Below, piece after piece: positions 23,063 through 32,002 of a DNA stretch of 64,000 bases; positions within the stretch are counted from its first letter, which is position 1, and every line of letters starts with the position of its first letter. The DNA lies in NCBI GenBank assembly GCA_000508965.1, contig BAHV02000002.1, positions 186,001-250,000 on the forward strand. Reading direction: 5' to 3'. The position numbers and the translations under genes were made by a program. The notes under the pieces were generated by a model that worked only from the letters and a program-made list of their open reading frames with translations, made no database searches and was not told where the DNA came from. Source of the DNA: Dielma sp000508965. Its GTDB lineage: Bacteria; Bacillota_I; Bacilli_A; Erysipelotrichales; Erysipelotrichaceae.

Positions 23063-25426
23063 ATGATTACAAAAATAAAAAAACGTGACGGCAGAGAAGA
23101 CCTTTTTTCTCCGGATCGGATTACCCGCGCGATCTTTTTGGCTGCTAGTACAGTAGCTAAAGAAGAGGGTACGGAGGCTGATTATAATACTGCTGAATAT
23201 CTGACAGACCGGGTTGTTGGGCTGTTAAGCAAGGAATTTAAAGATGTTGTGCCAACCGTGGAACAGGTACAGGATGCGGTCGTTAAGGTGCTGATTGAAA
23301 CCGGTCATGCGAAGACCAGTGAAAAATATATTCTGTATCGAGCGGAACGGACAAAGATTCGCAACATGAAAACCCGCCTGATGAAAACGATTGAAGAAAT
23401 TACTTTCTCGGATTCTGATGAGAGTGATTTAAAGCGTGATAATGCCAATATTGACGGCAATACCGCTATGGGAACCATGCTGCAGTATGGCAGTGCGGTT
23501 TCTAAAGAATTCTGTATGAGTCAATTGATGAATCCTGAACATGCAGCGCTGCATGAGAATGGAGATATTCATATTCATGATATGGATTTCATGAATATGG
23601 GAACGCTGACTTGCTGTCAGATAGACTTAAATCAATTGTTTAAAGGCGGGTTTTCTACGGGTCATGGTTTCTTAAGAGAACCGCAGGATATTATGAGTTA
23701 TGCGGCATTAGGAGCCATTGCGATTCAAAGCAATCAAAATGATCAGCATGGCGGGCAGTCAGTACCGGCATTTGATTTCTATATGGCACCGGGAATCATT
23801 AAAACTTTCAGAAAGAGTTATATTGATAATGTAAAAAAAGCTGTTGAATTGACGGTTGATGCCAATGCTGATCCAAGTGCTGATCTAAAAGCATTACAGG
23901 ATCATGAGGATTTATATCCGCGTTTAGAAATGAATCCTGAATATTTGGCTCGCCAAAAAGCAATCTTGACTGAGAAGTATGGTCTTGAACCTGAGGTTTT
24001 AAAGAGAATCGAGGATTTTGCTTACAGTGAAGCATATGCCGAAACGGATAAGAAAACTTATCAGGCGATGGAAGGCTTTATTCATAATCTGAATACGATG
24101 CATTCAAGAGCCGGTGCGCAGGTACCGTTCTCAAGTATTAACTTCGGCACCGATATTTCACCGGAGGGCAGAATGGTTTCCAAAAACCTTGTATTAGCTC
24201 AAGAGGCAGGTCTTGGTAATGGTGAAACACCGATTTTCCCGATTCTGATTTTTAAGGTTAAAGAGGGTATCAACTATAATGAGCAAGATCCAAACTATGA
24301 TCTATTCAAATTGAGCTGCCGTGTTTCCGCGAAGCGTCTGTTCCCGAATTTCTCATTCCTTGATGCGCCGTTTAATAAACAATATTATATTCCGGGCCGT
24401 CCAGAATCTGAAGCTACCTACATGGGCTGCAGAACACGTGTAGTCGGTAACGTATGCGGCGAAGAAACTGTCAATGGCCGCGGTAATATTTCCTTTACAT
24501 CAATCAATTTACCGCGTATCGGTATCAAGCATGGGGTTGTGACTCTAGGCCGTTTTGATGAAGCCGGTTTCTTTGCTGAACTTGACAGTAAGATTGACGC
24601 CGTCTTTGCGCAGCTGTTGGAAAGAATGATCATTCAGGGACATAAGCGGGTTAAAAATTTCCCATTCCTGATGGGTCAGGGCGTATGGCGTGGTTCTGAA
24701 AATCTGGATTGGAATGATACGCTGGAAGAGGTTATCAAACAGGGTACTTTAACGGTTGGATTCATCGGTCTTGCAGAATGCTTGAAAGCAGCCATCGGTG
24801 TGCATCATGGTGAAAGTGAAGAAGCGCAGAAGCTGGGCTTGAAGATTGTTTCACATATGCGTGAGAGAGCAGATCAGGCTGCTCAGCAGTATAAATTGAA
24901 TTTCTCATTGATTGCGACGCCAGCTGAAGGATTGTCAGGCCGCTTTACCCGTATGGATAAAAAACGCTATGGCATCATTGAAGGGGTCACGGATCGTGAT
25001 TATTATACAAACAGCTTCCATGTGCCTGTTTATTATCACATTAATGCGTTTGAAAAGATTAAAAAGGAAGCGCCTTATCATGAGATGACTAACGGCGGTC
25101 ATATTACATATATTGAAATGGATGGCGATCCGCTGAATAATCTGGAAGCCTTTGAAGCTGTTGTACGCTGCATGAAGGAAAGCGGTGTTGGTTATGGAAG
25201 TGTCAATCACCCGGTTGACCGCGATCCAGTCTGCGGATATTCAGGGGTGATTGAAGGTCACTGCTGTCCAAAATGCGGCCGCGATGAATTAAAGAGCGAA
25301 GTTAAGTTTGAGAAAATCCGCCGTATTACCGGCTATTTGGTAGGTACTTTGGATCGTTTCAATGACGCGAAAGCTGCGGAAGAAAGAGATCGTGTCAAGC
25401 ATGTTGTAAGCAGCACGCATGAGTAA
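23063..25426 (+). CDS. nrdD: Anaerobic ribonucleoside-triphosphate reductase
   Basis: A 787-residue class III reductase that makes dNTPs without oxygen. An ATP-cone (residues 1-95, starting ITKIKKRDGREDLFSPDRI) is followed by the ten-stranded barrel, with conserved Cys in CQIDLNQLF and GCRTRVVGNVCG. The zinc ligands are in DPVCGYSGVIEGHCCPKCG, and the glycyl radical is in ITGYLVGTLDRF near the C-terminus. ATG at 23063 follows AGGGAGGATGAAATT; an upstream start at 23030 lies on the promoter -10. nrdG overlaps its end. Confidence 0.96.
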   Translation: MITKIKKRDGREDLFSPDRITRAIFLAASTVAKEEGTEADYNTAEYLTDRVVGLLSKEFKDVVPTVEQVQDAVVKVLIETGHAKTSEKYILYRAERTKIRNMKTRLMKTIEEITFSDSDESDLKRDNANIDGNTAMGTMLQYGSAVSKEFCMSQLMNPEHAALHENGDIHIHDMDFMNMGTLTCCQIDLNQLFKGGFSTGHGFLREPQDIMSYAALGAIAIQSNQNDQHGGQSVPAFDFYMAPGIIKTFRKSYIDNVKKAVELTVDANADPSADLKALQDHEDLYPRLEMNPEYLARQKAILTEKYGLEPEVLKRIEDFAYSEAYAETDKKTYQAMEGFIHNLNTMHSRAGAQVPFSSINFGTDISPEGRMVSKNLVLAQEAGLGNGETPIFPILIFKVKEGINYNEQDPNYDLFKLSCRVSAKRLFPNFSFLDAPFNKQYYIPGRPESEATYMGCRTRVVGNVCGEETVNGRGNISFTSINLPRIGIKHGVVTLGRFDEAGFFAELDSKIDAVFAQLLERMIIQGHKRVKNFPFLMGQGVWRGSENLDWNDTLEEVIKQGTLTVGFIGLAECLKAAIGVHHGESEEAQKLGLKIVSHMRERADQAAQQYKLNFSLIATPAEGLSGRFTRMDKKRYGIIEGVTDRDYYTNSFHVPVYYHINAFEKIKKEAPYHEMTNGGHITYIEMDGDPLNNLEAFEAVVRCMKESGVGYGSVNHPVDRDPVCGYSGVIEGHCCPKCGRDELKSEVKFEKIRRITGYLVGTLDRFNDAKAAEERDRVKHVVSSTHE

Positions 25427-25943
25427 GCTGCGGCTGGCAGCTCCCTGCAGCATTGACAGCATTGTTGACGGTCCGGGACTGAGAATTGTTGTCTGGACAC
25501 AGGGCTGTCCGCATCACTGCCCATTTTGTCACAACCCGCAGACGCAGTCATATGAAGATGGCTTTGAAGCTGACAGTGATGAGATTGTCAAATTCATTCG
25601 GGCTTCACATCTGCAGTCAGGCATTACCCTGTCAGGCGGCGAGCCGTTTGAACAGCCCATTGCCTTAATGCCGATCGCGCAGGCTGCGATTGAGTTTGGG
25701 TTGAATGTCTGGGCATACAGCGGCTATACTTATGAAGAAATTATAGCTGATGAAAATAAATTTGCATTATTAAAACTGGTCGATGTGTTAGTAGACGGAA
25801 GATTTGTCAATGATTTAAAGCATTATAAGCTGCGCTTTAAAGGTTCAAGTAACCAACGCATCATTGATGTGAAAAAATCATTGGCTGAGCATCAAGTGAT
25901 TTTAAGTACATATGACGAAGTAAATCAGCAATTAGGCAGTTAG
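25419..25943 (+). CDS. nrdG: Anaerobic ribonucleotide reductase activating protein
   Basis: A 174-residue radical SAM enzyme that makes the glycyl radical on NrdD. The [4Fe-4S] motif is CPHHCPFC (CxxxCxxC), preceded by VDGPGLRIVVWTQG and followed by HNPQTQ; SGGEPFEQP binds SAM. It overlaps nrdD by 8 bases, so expression is coupled. The terminator overlaps its stop codon. Confidence 0.96.
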   Translation: MSKLRLAAPCSIDSIVDGPGLRIVVWTQGCPHHCPFCHNPQTQSYEDGFEADSDEIVKFIRASHLQSGITLSGGEPFEQPIALMPIAQAAIEFGLNVWAYSGYTYEEIIADENKFALLKLVDVLVDGRFVNDLKHYKLRFKGSSNQRIIDVKKSLAEHQVILSTYDEVNQQLGS

Positions 25944-25966
25944 TAGATAACGACTGCCTTTTTCTT
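25934..25966 (+). terminator. Terminator of nrdDG
   Basis: AGGCAGT / ACTGCCT stem with a 12-base loop, followed by TTTTTCTTT; the first arm includes the last codons of nrdG. Confidence 0.82.
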
Positions 25967-26007
25967 TGTGAATAACGATTAAGGCTTTTAAACAAAGGTA
26001 AAAGTGG

Positions 26008-26013
26008 TATAAT
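26008..26013 (+). promoter_or_regulatory. Extended -10 ahead of ispF
   Basis: TGG followed by perfect TATAAT, 26 bases before the ispF ATG; no good -35 is visible, as allowed for extended -10 promoters. Confidence 0.55.
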
Positions 26014-26039
26014 AGTAAAGCTAACGGTGAGGTGAAATC

Positions 26040-26522
26040 ATGTTTAGAATAGGACAATCAACGGATATACACAGACTGGAAAAAGGGCGTAAGCTGATTC
26101 TTGGCGGTGTGGAAATCGAGCATGAGCTGGGACTGTTGGGGCACAGTGATGCTGACTGTCTGCTGCATGCAATCAGTGAAGCGATATTAGGCGCATTGGC
26201 ATTAGGAGATTTGGGCAGTCATTTCCCGGATAATGATCCGCGCTATCAAGACGCTGATTCGCTGCAGCTGCTTCATGAGGTAGTTCAAATGATGAAGGCA
26301 AGGCAGTTTGTAATTAGTAACATTGATGCCTTGATTCTAATTGAAAGACCTAAAATGGCACCGCATATCGAGAAGATGCGCAGCAATATTGCACGGGTGT
26401 GTGAATGTTCGATTGATCAGGTCAGTGTTAAAGCAACCCGCGGTGAAAAATTGGGCTTTATCGGACATGAGGAAGGCGCAGCCGCACAGGCAATCGTCCT
26501 GTTAGAAAAAAAGGAAGGTTAA
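26040..26522 (+). CDS. ispF: 2-C-methyl-D-erythritol 2,4-cyclodiphosphate synthase
   Basis: A 160-residue trimeric enzyme of the non-mevalonate isoprenoid pathway, closing CDP-methylerythritol 2-phosphate to the cyclodiphosphate. Zinc ligands Asp9, His11 and His43 are in STDIHRLE and ADCLLHAIS. GLLGHSDAD and the late KATRGEKLGFIGHEEG are family signatures. The length is normal. It is followed by gltX after 4 bases. The MEP pathway being present fits a Bacillota of this type. Confidence 0.96.
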   Translation: MFRIGQSTDIHRLEKGRKLILGGVEIEHELGLLGHSDADCLLHAISEAILGALALGDLGSHFPDNDPRYQDADSLQLLHEVVQMMKARQFVISNIDALILIERPKMAPHIEKMRSNIARVCECSIDQVSVKATRGEKLGFIGHEEGAAAQAIVLLEKKEG

Positions 26523-26526
26523 ACGA

Positions 26527-27987
26527 ATGGAAAAGCGAGTTAGAGTAAGATACGCACCAAGTCCTACGGGATTTTTACATATTGGCAATGCCAGAACGGC
26601 AATGTTTAATTATCTGTTTGCGAAGCATTATCATGGCGATTTTGTTTTGCGGATTGAAGACACTGATGTTGAGCGCAATGTTGAGGGCGGTGAAGAAAGT
26701 CAGCTGCATTATCTGCGCTGGTTGGGAATGGAACCTGATGAGTCACCATTGAATCCGGGGAAATACGGTCCTTATCGGCAGATGGAACGGCTGGATTTAT
26801 ACAAAGAGGTCGTTGATGAACTAATAGATCGGGGTCTGGCTTACAAGTGCTTCTGCACGAGTGAGGAGCTGCAGGCGGAAAAGGAAGCTCAGGAAGCGGC
26901 AGGCATCGCACCGATGTATAACCGCAAATGCGCTTATTTAACTCCTGAAGAAATTGCCGAAAAAGAAGCAGCGGGACTGCCTTATGTGATCCGTCTGCGC
27001 GTGCCGGAGGGGAAGCATTATACATGGAAAGATATGATTAGGGGTAAGATCAATGTTGAGTCTAAGGATATCGGCGATTGGGTTATTGTGAAATCCAATG
27101 GCATTCCAACCTATAATTTTGCGGTCGTCGTTGATGATCATTTAATGGAAATTACCCATGTGTTCCGCGGTGAGGAACATATCTCTAATACACCGAAACA
27201 GCTGATGGTTTATGAAATGATGGGCTGGGAAGCTCCTGAATACGGCCATATGACTTTGATTGTGAATGAACAGCATAAAAAGCTGTCGAAACGTGACAAC
27301 AGCATCATGCAGTATGTTTCCCAATATGATGAAGCCGGTTATCTGCCGGAAGCAATGTTTAACTTCATGGCTTTATTAGGCTGGTCACCAGAAGGAACGG
27401 AGGAAATTTTCACTAAAGAGGAATTGATTGAACAATTCTCTGAAAAACGTTTATCTAAGGCACCTTCCATGTTTGACAAGCATAAACTGGCTTGGGTGAA
27501 CAATCGTTATATAAAAAAAATGACACCGGAAGAATGCGCAGCTTTATGTATTCCTTATTTGAAAAATGCTTATGATTGCAGCGATATCAGCGATGAATGG
27601 CTGAAACAGTTAGTGGCACTGTATCAGGAACAGTTATCCTATGGACAGGAAATTGTAGAATTGACGGAAATTTTCTTTAAGCAGTCCATTACCTATAATG
27701 ACGAAGCGAAAGAAGTTCTGGCATGGGAAACTGAAGCCGCGGTATTAAGTGAATTTAAGCGTCAGCTTGAGATGCTTGAGGATTGGAGCGTTGAGGGTTT
27801 GGCAGCGGCAATCAAACAGGTTCAGGTCAATACCGGCATCAAAGGCAAGCCGTTATTCATGGGTATTCGAGTTGCGGTTACAACGTCTCTGCATGGCCCT
27901 GATCTTAAAAATTCAATTCTGATGATTGGTAAAGAGGAAACATTAAAACGTGTAAACCAGTGTCTGAATGCCTGGGAGGATTTATGA
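26527..27987 (+). CDS. gltX: Glutamate--tRNA ligase
   Basis: A 486-residue class I synthetase. The HIGH motif is in PSPTGFLHIGNARTA, and the KMSKS motif is HKKLSKRDN. The Cys-rich insert (YKCFCTSEEL ... YNRKCAYLTPEE) is typical of bacterial GluRS. It charges tRNA-Glu, and tRNA-Gln in species that use the amidotransferase route. Directly after ispF; the next gene starts at its stop (ATGA). Confidence 0.96.
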   Translation: MEKRVRVRYAPSPTGFLHIGNARTAMFNYLFAKHYHGDFVLRIEDTDVERNVEGGEESQLHYLRWLGMEPDESPLNPGKYGPYRQMERLDLYKEVVDELIDRGLAYKCFCTSEELQAEKEAQEAAGIAPMYNRKCAYLTPEEIAEKEAAGLPYVIRLRVPEGKHYTWKDMIRGKINVESKDIGDWVIVKSNGIPTYNFAVVVDDHLMEITHVFRGEEHISNTPKQLMVYEMMGWEAPEYGHMTLIVNEQHKKLSKRDNSIMQYVSQYDEAGYLPEAMFNFMALLGWSPEGTEEIFTKEELIEQFSEKRLSKAPSMFDKHKLAWVNNRYIKKMTPEECAALCIPYLKNAYDCSDISDEWLKQLVALYQEQLSYGQEIVELTEIFFKQSITYNDEAKEVLAWETEAAVLSEFKRQLEMLEDWSVEGLAAAIKQVQVNTGIKGKPLFMGIRVAVTTSLHGPDLKNSILMIGKEETLKRVNQCLNAWEDL

Positions 27988-28451
27988 ATCAATCTTATTA
28001 TGAAAGCATAAGCAATCAGTTTGACCGCTTAAGAAAAGCACTTCAGGAAGACGGACAGACGGTTAATATGTGTGAGTGTATGTTCCTCGGGTATGCGCTG
28101 GATTGCATAAAGCTGGCTGATGAACAGTTTCAGTTTGAACTTGACGGCAGTGAAAACAGTTTGCATCAGTTTGATGAAATCCTTCATGCGGCACATCTGG
28201 CTTATCAGACGGGTGAACTAAAGGAAGAGGATTTGGCTGAATTTTCAAAGCTGTTTGCGGGTTATGCGGGCACTGTTTTGATTCAGCAGCTGGGCGGCGT
28301 TTGGACTTATGCGCAGAATGCGTCAGAACAAGTAGGTCCGGCTATCGATTTTAATGGCAATCATTTATTTATTGTAGGAAAAATGGCGGATTGCATCATC
28401 AATGATGAGCCTTATTCAAGATTTTATCAATGGATCAAGGAAAATCAATAA
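27984..28451 (+). CDS. Uncharacterised protein following gltX
   Basis: A 155-residue acidic protein, mostly helical at the start (QSYYESISNQFDRLRKALQ). ATG at 27984 overlaps the gltX stop (ATGA) and has GGGAGGATTT as RBS, which supports this start over 27960. The C-terminal half has QQLGGVWTYAQ and FNGNHLFIVGKMADCIIND, which resemble small uncharacterised DUF3806-like proteins, but I would not assign a family. Translational coupling points to a constant partner of gltX. Confidence 0.6.
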   Translation: MNQSYYESISNQFDRLRKALQEDGQTVNMCECMFLGYALDCIKLADEQFQFELDGSENSLHQFDEILHAAHLAYQTGELKEEDLAEFSKLFAGYAGTVLIQQLGGVWTYAQNASEQVGPAIDFNGNHLFIVGKMADCIINDEPYSRFYQWIKENQ

Positions 28452-28469
28452 ATAAGAAGCACTGAATGG

Positions 28470-28498
28470 AACAGGCGGTTATTTAATGCCTGTTTTTA
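28470..28498 (+). terminator. Terminator of ispF-gltX operon
   Basis: AACAGGC / GCCTGTT stem followed by TTTTATT. Confidence 0.75.
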
Positions 28499-28583
28499 TT
28501 ATCCAATTTCAATGGAACCTTGTTTATTGAAACGGTGGATAATAATGGTGTAATTAAGTCAAATATATAACACTTGAAGCATA

Positions 28584-29462
28584 TCATTTTTTAAAGCAAA
28601 TAGATGTTTCTGCATTTGATTGAATTTGTTCCCCCTTATAAATTAAATAGTAGCAGATGCATGAAATAAAAATGAGCAGGCTGCCCCCAACGATACCGGT
28701 TAGATTTGGCCCGATAAAAGGATTAGCAGGCTGACTCATAAACAGCTTTGCCGGAGTAATTTTGTCAATAGCGTTCAAGACTGCATGAAACACGATGGAA
28801 GGCCAAAGATTATGAGTTTTAAAATACAGCCATGACGATAAGCCGCTTAATACTATGCAAAACAAAATCATGGCTAACATACCAAGCACAGGGTGTTCAG
28901 TTCCATAATTGAAACCAGTCAGAATGATTGGCGCATGCCAGATGCCCCAAATTGTACCGCTCACTAAAACCCCTTTAAAACGCCCCATCTGTTTAGTCAG
29001 TGCTGGCAGCAGAAAACCACGCCATGCGAATTCTTCACCTAGACATTGCAGTAATCCGCCAATTGGATTCATTAAGACAGCTAATGGCAGCATCATCATT
29101 AACTGACTAAAATAAGCTGAGCTGCCTGTCAACTGCCACTGTTTGGCAATTTCAGAATGGAGTGGATCGAAATGATTAGGAAATAAGATAAAATAAATAA
29201 AAGCACCACCAAAAGCGAGCAAAGGAGTCGCAAAATATACGATTAAAAGAATCTTTTTATTTTTTGATAAGTCAGGCTTCAGCTGCTTAAAATTAAGTGG
29301 CTGGTGAGTAATTCGCTGAGCCAGAATACAGCTTATAGTTGGCGTGAGCATTAAAATTGTCAGCACTGACGATTTCATTGATTGAATGTATACACCACTT
29401 AAAACTGCTAGAGATAATCCTGTAAATATTAAAAAGATTAAGATATTTTTTTGAAATTTCAT
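28584..29462 (-). CDS. CPBP family intramembrane glutamic endopeptidase
   Basis: A 292-residue protein with about eight helices of the CPBP/ABI (CaaX protease-like) family. The three motifs are visible: EEFAWRGFLLPAL (two catalytic Glu), HAPIILTGF and HAVLNAID. Related proteins include CaaX proteases and bacteriocin-maturation or immunity factors. It lies 30 bases after the XRE regulator gene and shares its transcript, and its RBS (AGAGGAA) is caught in a hairpin with the intergenic TTCCTCT. The substrate is not known. Confidence 0.88.
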   Translation of the reverse strand: MKFQKNILIFLIFTGLSLAVLSGVYIQSMKSSVLTILMLTPTISCILAQRITHQPLNFKQLKPDLSKNKKILLIVYFATPLLAFGGAFIYFILFPNHFDPLHSEIAKQWQLTGSSAYFSQLMMMLPLAVLMNPIGGLLQCLGEEFAWRGFLLPALTKQMGRFKGVLVSGTIWGIWHAPIILTGFNYGTEHPVLGMLAMILFCIVLSGLSSWLYFKTHNLWPSIVFHAVLNAIDKITPAKLFMSQPANPFIGPNLTGIVGGSLLIFISCICYYLIYKGEQIQSNAETSICFKK

Positions 29463-29467
29463 TAATG

Positions 29468-29491
29468 TTCCTCTTTCTAAGGTGAGAGGAA
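29468..29491 (-). promoter_or_regulatory. RBS-sequestering hairpin between XRE and CPBP genes
   Basis: On the minus strand TTCCTCT (29491-29485) can pair perfectly with AGAGGAA (29474-29468), which is the CPBP ribosome binding site. The loop is 10 bases. It would couple CPBP translation to that of the regulator or respond to another factor. Confidence 0.45.
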
Positions 29492-29492
29492 T

Positions 29493-29906
29493 TTATTTTT
29501 TTATGAATGAAAGGGTTAATAAAAGACAAGCTGCGAATAACAGTCCGACTGTGATTACTGCCATTAAATTATTAGAAAGTTTAAACTCCTGCATCAGTGG
29601 AATTGCAAGAATAGCGGCAGCAAATATAATGACTGCGCTGATTCTTAACAGCTTCTTCATTTGAAATGTCTTTGGCGCAGATTGTATTTCTGATTCCGAT
29701 TTGTCAGTTTTCTTAACCTGAAGCAATTCATCGATTGATAAATTGAATAAATCACAAAGCGGAACGATCTTATCAAGATCAGGTGTACTTTCATTCCGTT
29801 CCCATTTAGAAATAGTCTGTCTTGATACATTTAGCTTATCACCTAATTCTTCCTGACTTAAATTTTGCCTTTTTCTAAGTTCATATATCTTTTCACCGAG
29901 ATTCAT
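29493..29906 (-). CDS. XRE-family transcriptional regulator with membrane segments
   Basis: A 137-residue protein. The Cro/C1 HTH is at residues 5-60 (LRKRQNLSQEELGDKLNVS, RQTISKWERNESTP). A polar linker follows, then two hydrophobic segments (LLRISAVIIFAAAILAIPLM and LMAVITVGLLFAACLLLTLS) that anchor it in the membrane. Membrane-tethered XRE proteins of this build are often found with a CPBP protease or small transporters. RBS GGGGAGGTGAAGGA lies just upstream. Confidence 0.82.
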   Translation of the reverse strand: MNLGEKIYELRKRQNLSQEELGDKLNVSRQTISKWERNESTPDLDKIVPLCDLFNLSIDELLQVKKTDKSESEIQSAPKTFQMKKLLRISAVIIFAAAILAIPLMQEFKLSNNLMAVITVGLLFAACLLLTLSFIKK

Positions 29907-30210
29907 TCCTTCACCTCCCCAATATTGTAATCAAACTGATGAAGTGCATCTACCAGATTTGGTTGTCACTTTGTCAACTGAATTTAACATTCTATGTTTA
30001 ACATGATTTTTAACACTTTGCAAGTACCTATTATCAATTCAATCAGAGCGGTTGATGGAATTGAACATAAGTTTTCATTATTGATAGTGCAATTTAAAAT
30101 CGATGCTGATAGCGTTTACATGCTCAGCAAGCATTTTTTTCATTTTTGAATTGATGTATAATTATTAATTATATCGTTAATCAATCAAGATTATGAAAAG
30201 AGGCGCAGGG
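29907..30210. other. Divergent intergenic region, XRE gene and MATE gene
   Basis: This stretch of about 300 bases holds both promoters. For the XRE gene a TTGACA is seen on the minus strand at 29976-29971, as part of a tandem TTGTCACTTTGTCA (29963-29976). An inverted repeat AACAT-TCT-ATGTT lies at 29986-29998. For the MATE gene a TATAAT is at 30157-30162 with no good -35. No RNA or small gene is seen. Confidence 0.45.
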
Positions 30211-31548
30211 ATGGATAGGAAATTATTTGACAATGCGGCACTGAAACGTTTGATTATTCCATTGGTAATTGAACAATTTCTGGCAGTATTTATGGGTATG
30301 ATGGATATGATCATGGTATCCAGTTGTGGTGAAGCGGCTATTTCAGGGGTGAATTTGGCAGACAGCATTAATATCTTAATTATAAATGTACTTGCCGCAT
30401 TAGCGACTGGCGGGGCGGTGGTAGCGAGTCAGTATTTGGGCAAACAGGAGCCTGAAAATGCAAGTAAATCAGCAAAGCAGCTTATTTATTCCAGCTTGAT
30501 TTTTGCATTAGCATTGGCAATAGGCTCCATGCTTTTCTGCAAGCCGCTTTTAGGTTTTGTCTTTGGCAGTGTTGATGCTGAGGTTATGGGTAATGCAACA
30601 ACGTATTTCTTTATAACGGCGATCTCTTATCCATTCCTTGCTTTGTATAATTCAGGGGCGTCTCTGTTTAGAGCGATGGGTGATTCTAAAGTCAGCATGA
30701 AGGTCTCAATGATCACTAATATTGAGAATATTATCGGCAATTACATTATGATCTTCCCTTTGCAGATGGGGGTTGCCGGTGCGGCAATTTCAACGCTTGT
30801 TTCACGTCTTACAGGTGCTGTTATTATGCTCGTGCTGTTGAAAAAAGAAGAGAACCCGATTCATATCAAGAAATACTTGCATTTTGAATGGAGTAATTCT
30901 TTAGTAAGTAAAATTCTGGCTGTCGGTTTGCCAAGCGGTATGGAGAATGGTATCTTTCAATTGGGCAAGATTTTAGTTCAAAGCTTGGTATCAACCTTTG
31001 GCTTAAGTGCGATTGCAGCGAATTCAGTCGGTTCTACGATGGCTTCTGTCTGCACGATTCCGGCAGCTGCGATTGGCTTGGCATTGGTTACGGTGGTCGG
31101 GCAATGCATGGGAGCCGGTAAACCAGAGGAAGCGGCTTATTACATGAAAAAGCTGACAGGTATTGCCTATGTCTGCATCTTTGTTACAGCAGCCCTTACT
31201 TATCTGTCACTGCCGTTTATCTTCCGTCTCTACCAGTTATCACCAGAAACAATGACCATAGCCAGAGAGCTGGCGGTATCCTTCTGTATAGCCTGTGTTA
31301 TTTTCTGGCCGGCCAGCTTTACCTTTCCGAATGGTCTTCGTGCGGCAAACGATGCCCGTTATACGATGGTTGTATCTGTATTATCTATGTGGATCTTCCG
31401 TGTCGGCAGCGCCTATGTTTTTGCCCAGTACATGAACATGGGAGTTATGGGGGTATGGTTTGCGATGTATCTGGATTGGATCGTACGGCTGGTATTCTTC
31501 GTTTTACGCTTCAAAAGCGGTAAGTGGCAAAGAAGAAAACTTGTATAA
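30211..31548 (+). CDS. MATE family efflux transporter
   Basis: A 445-residue antiporter with twelve helices in two similar halves, exporting drugs or metabolites with Na+ or H+. The start of each half reads LIIPLVIEQFLAVFMGMMDMIM and ILAVGLPSGMENGIFQLGKI (the latter near residue 230). ASQYLGKQEPENASK and VVGQCMGAGKPEEAAYYMKK are the paired loop motifs. ATG at 30211 was chosen because GAGGCGCAGGG lies just before; ATG at 30193 has no RBS. Substrate unknown. Confidence 0.88.
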   Translation: MDRKLFDNAALKRLIIPLVIEQFLAVFMGMMDMIMVSSCGEAAISGVNLADSINILIINVLAALATGGAVVASQYLGKQEPENASKSAKQLIYSSLIFALALAIGSMLFCKPLLGFVFGSVDAEVMGNATTYFFITAISYPFLALYNSGASLFRAMGDSKVSMKVSMITNIENIIGNYIMIFPLQMGVAGAAISTLVSRLTGAVIMLVLLKKEENPIHIKKYLHFEWSNSLVSKILAVGLPSGMENGIFQLGKILVQSLVSTFGLSAIAANSVGSTMASVCTIPAAAIGLALVTVVGQCMGAGKPEEAAYYMKKLTGIAYVCIFVTAALTYLSLPFIFRLYQLSPETMTIARELAVSFCIACVIFWPASFTFPNGLRAANDARYTMVVSVLSMWIFRVGSAYVFAQYMNMGVMGVWFAMYLDWIVRLVFFVLRFKSGKWQRRKLV

Positions 31549-31798
31549 GTTATATAGGAATTTTATTTTGAATTGAAAAATTACAAAAATAAGAATTAGT
31601 AAAAAAGCATGGAGAAGAAAGGTAACTAAAATATAATTCATTGCCCTTGACAGTGATTAATAGCTGTTTAAACATTGCAGGTATTTTCAATATTTCATTT
31701 ATAAAGGTGGATAAAAATAAGGATTGAACATAGATTTAATGGAATATTCAAAATATAATATTGCCTTTGAAAATAACTACTAAGAAATGCGTGGTCTT

Positions 31799-31891
31799 AT
31801 GGGTAAAAAGAAGAAAAAGGGCAATAACAGTGAATATTTGAATGAGTTTGATTATATGTATTATGAAGTATTGGAAACCGCTGAACAGTAA
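31799..31891 (+). CDS. Possible micro-protein, lysine-rich start
   Basis: ATG at 31799 opens 30 codons: MGKKKKKGNNSEYLNEFDYM followed by YYEVLETAEQ and a TAA. The composition (basic head, acidic Tyr-rich tail) is unlike random translation of AT-rich DNA, and a hairpin with a T-run follows directly. The RBS is weak, and an ATG at 31787 in frame is an alternative. No homology recalled. Confidence 0.35.
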   Translation: MGKKKKKGNNSEYLNEFDYMYYEVLETAEQ

Positions 31892-31896
31892 AAAAA

Positions 31897-31940
31897 GATG
31901 ACCTATCTTACGACTGGTCATCAATTACTAATTTTATTTT
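31897..31940 (+). terminator. Hairpin with downstream T-rich run
   Basis: GATGACC / GGTCATC with a 12-base loop, then AATTACTAATTTTATTTTTTT. The T-run starts several bases after the stem, so this is a weak terminator candidate. Confidence 0.45.
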
Positions 31941-32002
31941 TTTCACCTGTCTACTCGACAGGGCAGATCAGTTACTTGACTGCGCAGTTTAAATTTTAAC
32001 TG

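Larger units (their letters stand above)
31549..32002. other. Intergenic stretch with a possible micro-gene and hairpins
   Basis: About 450 AT-rich bases between the convergent MATE and oxidoreductase genes. It holds a possible 30-codon gene (31799-31891), a hairpin GATGACC / GGTCATC (31897-31922) followed by a T-rich run, and a second perfect hairpin CCTGTC-TACTC-GACAGG (31946-31962). The rest shows no gene or RNA that I recognise. Confidence 0.5.

Noticed and set aside
26606..27025. 139-codon minus-strand frame
   Set aside because: It lies inside gltX in antisense and has no start signals.
31946..31962. CCTGTC-TACTC-GACAGG as a terminator
   Set aside because: Neither strand has a T-run after the stem, so it was kept only as a note in the intergenic entry.
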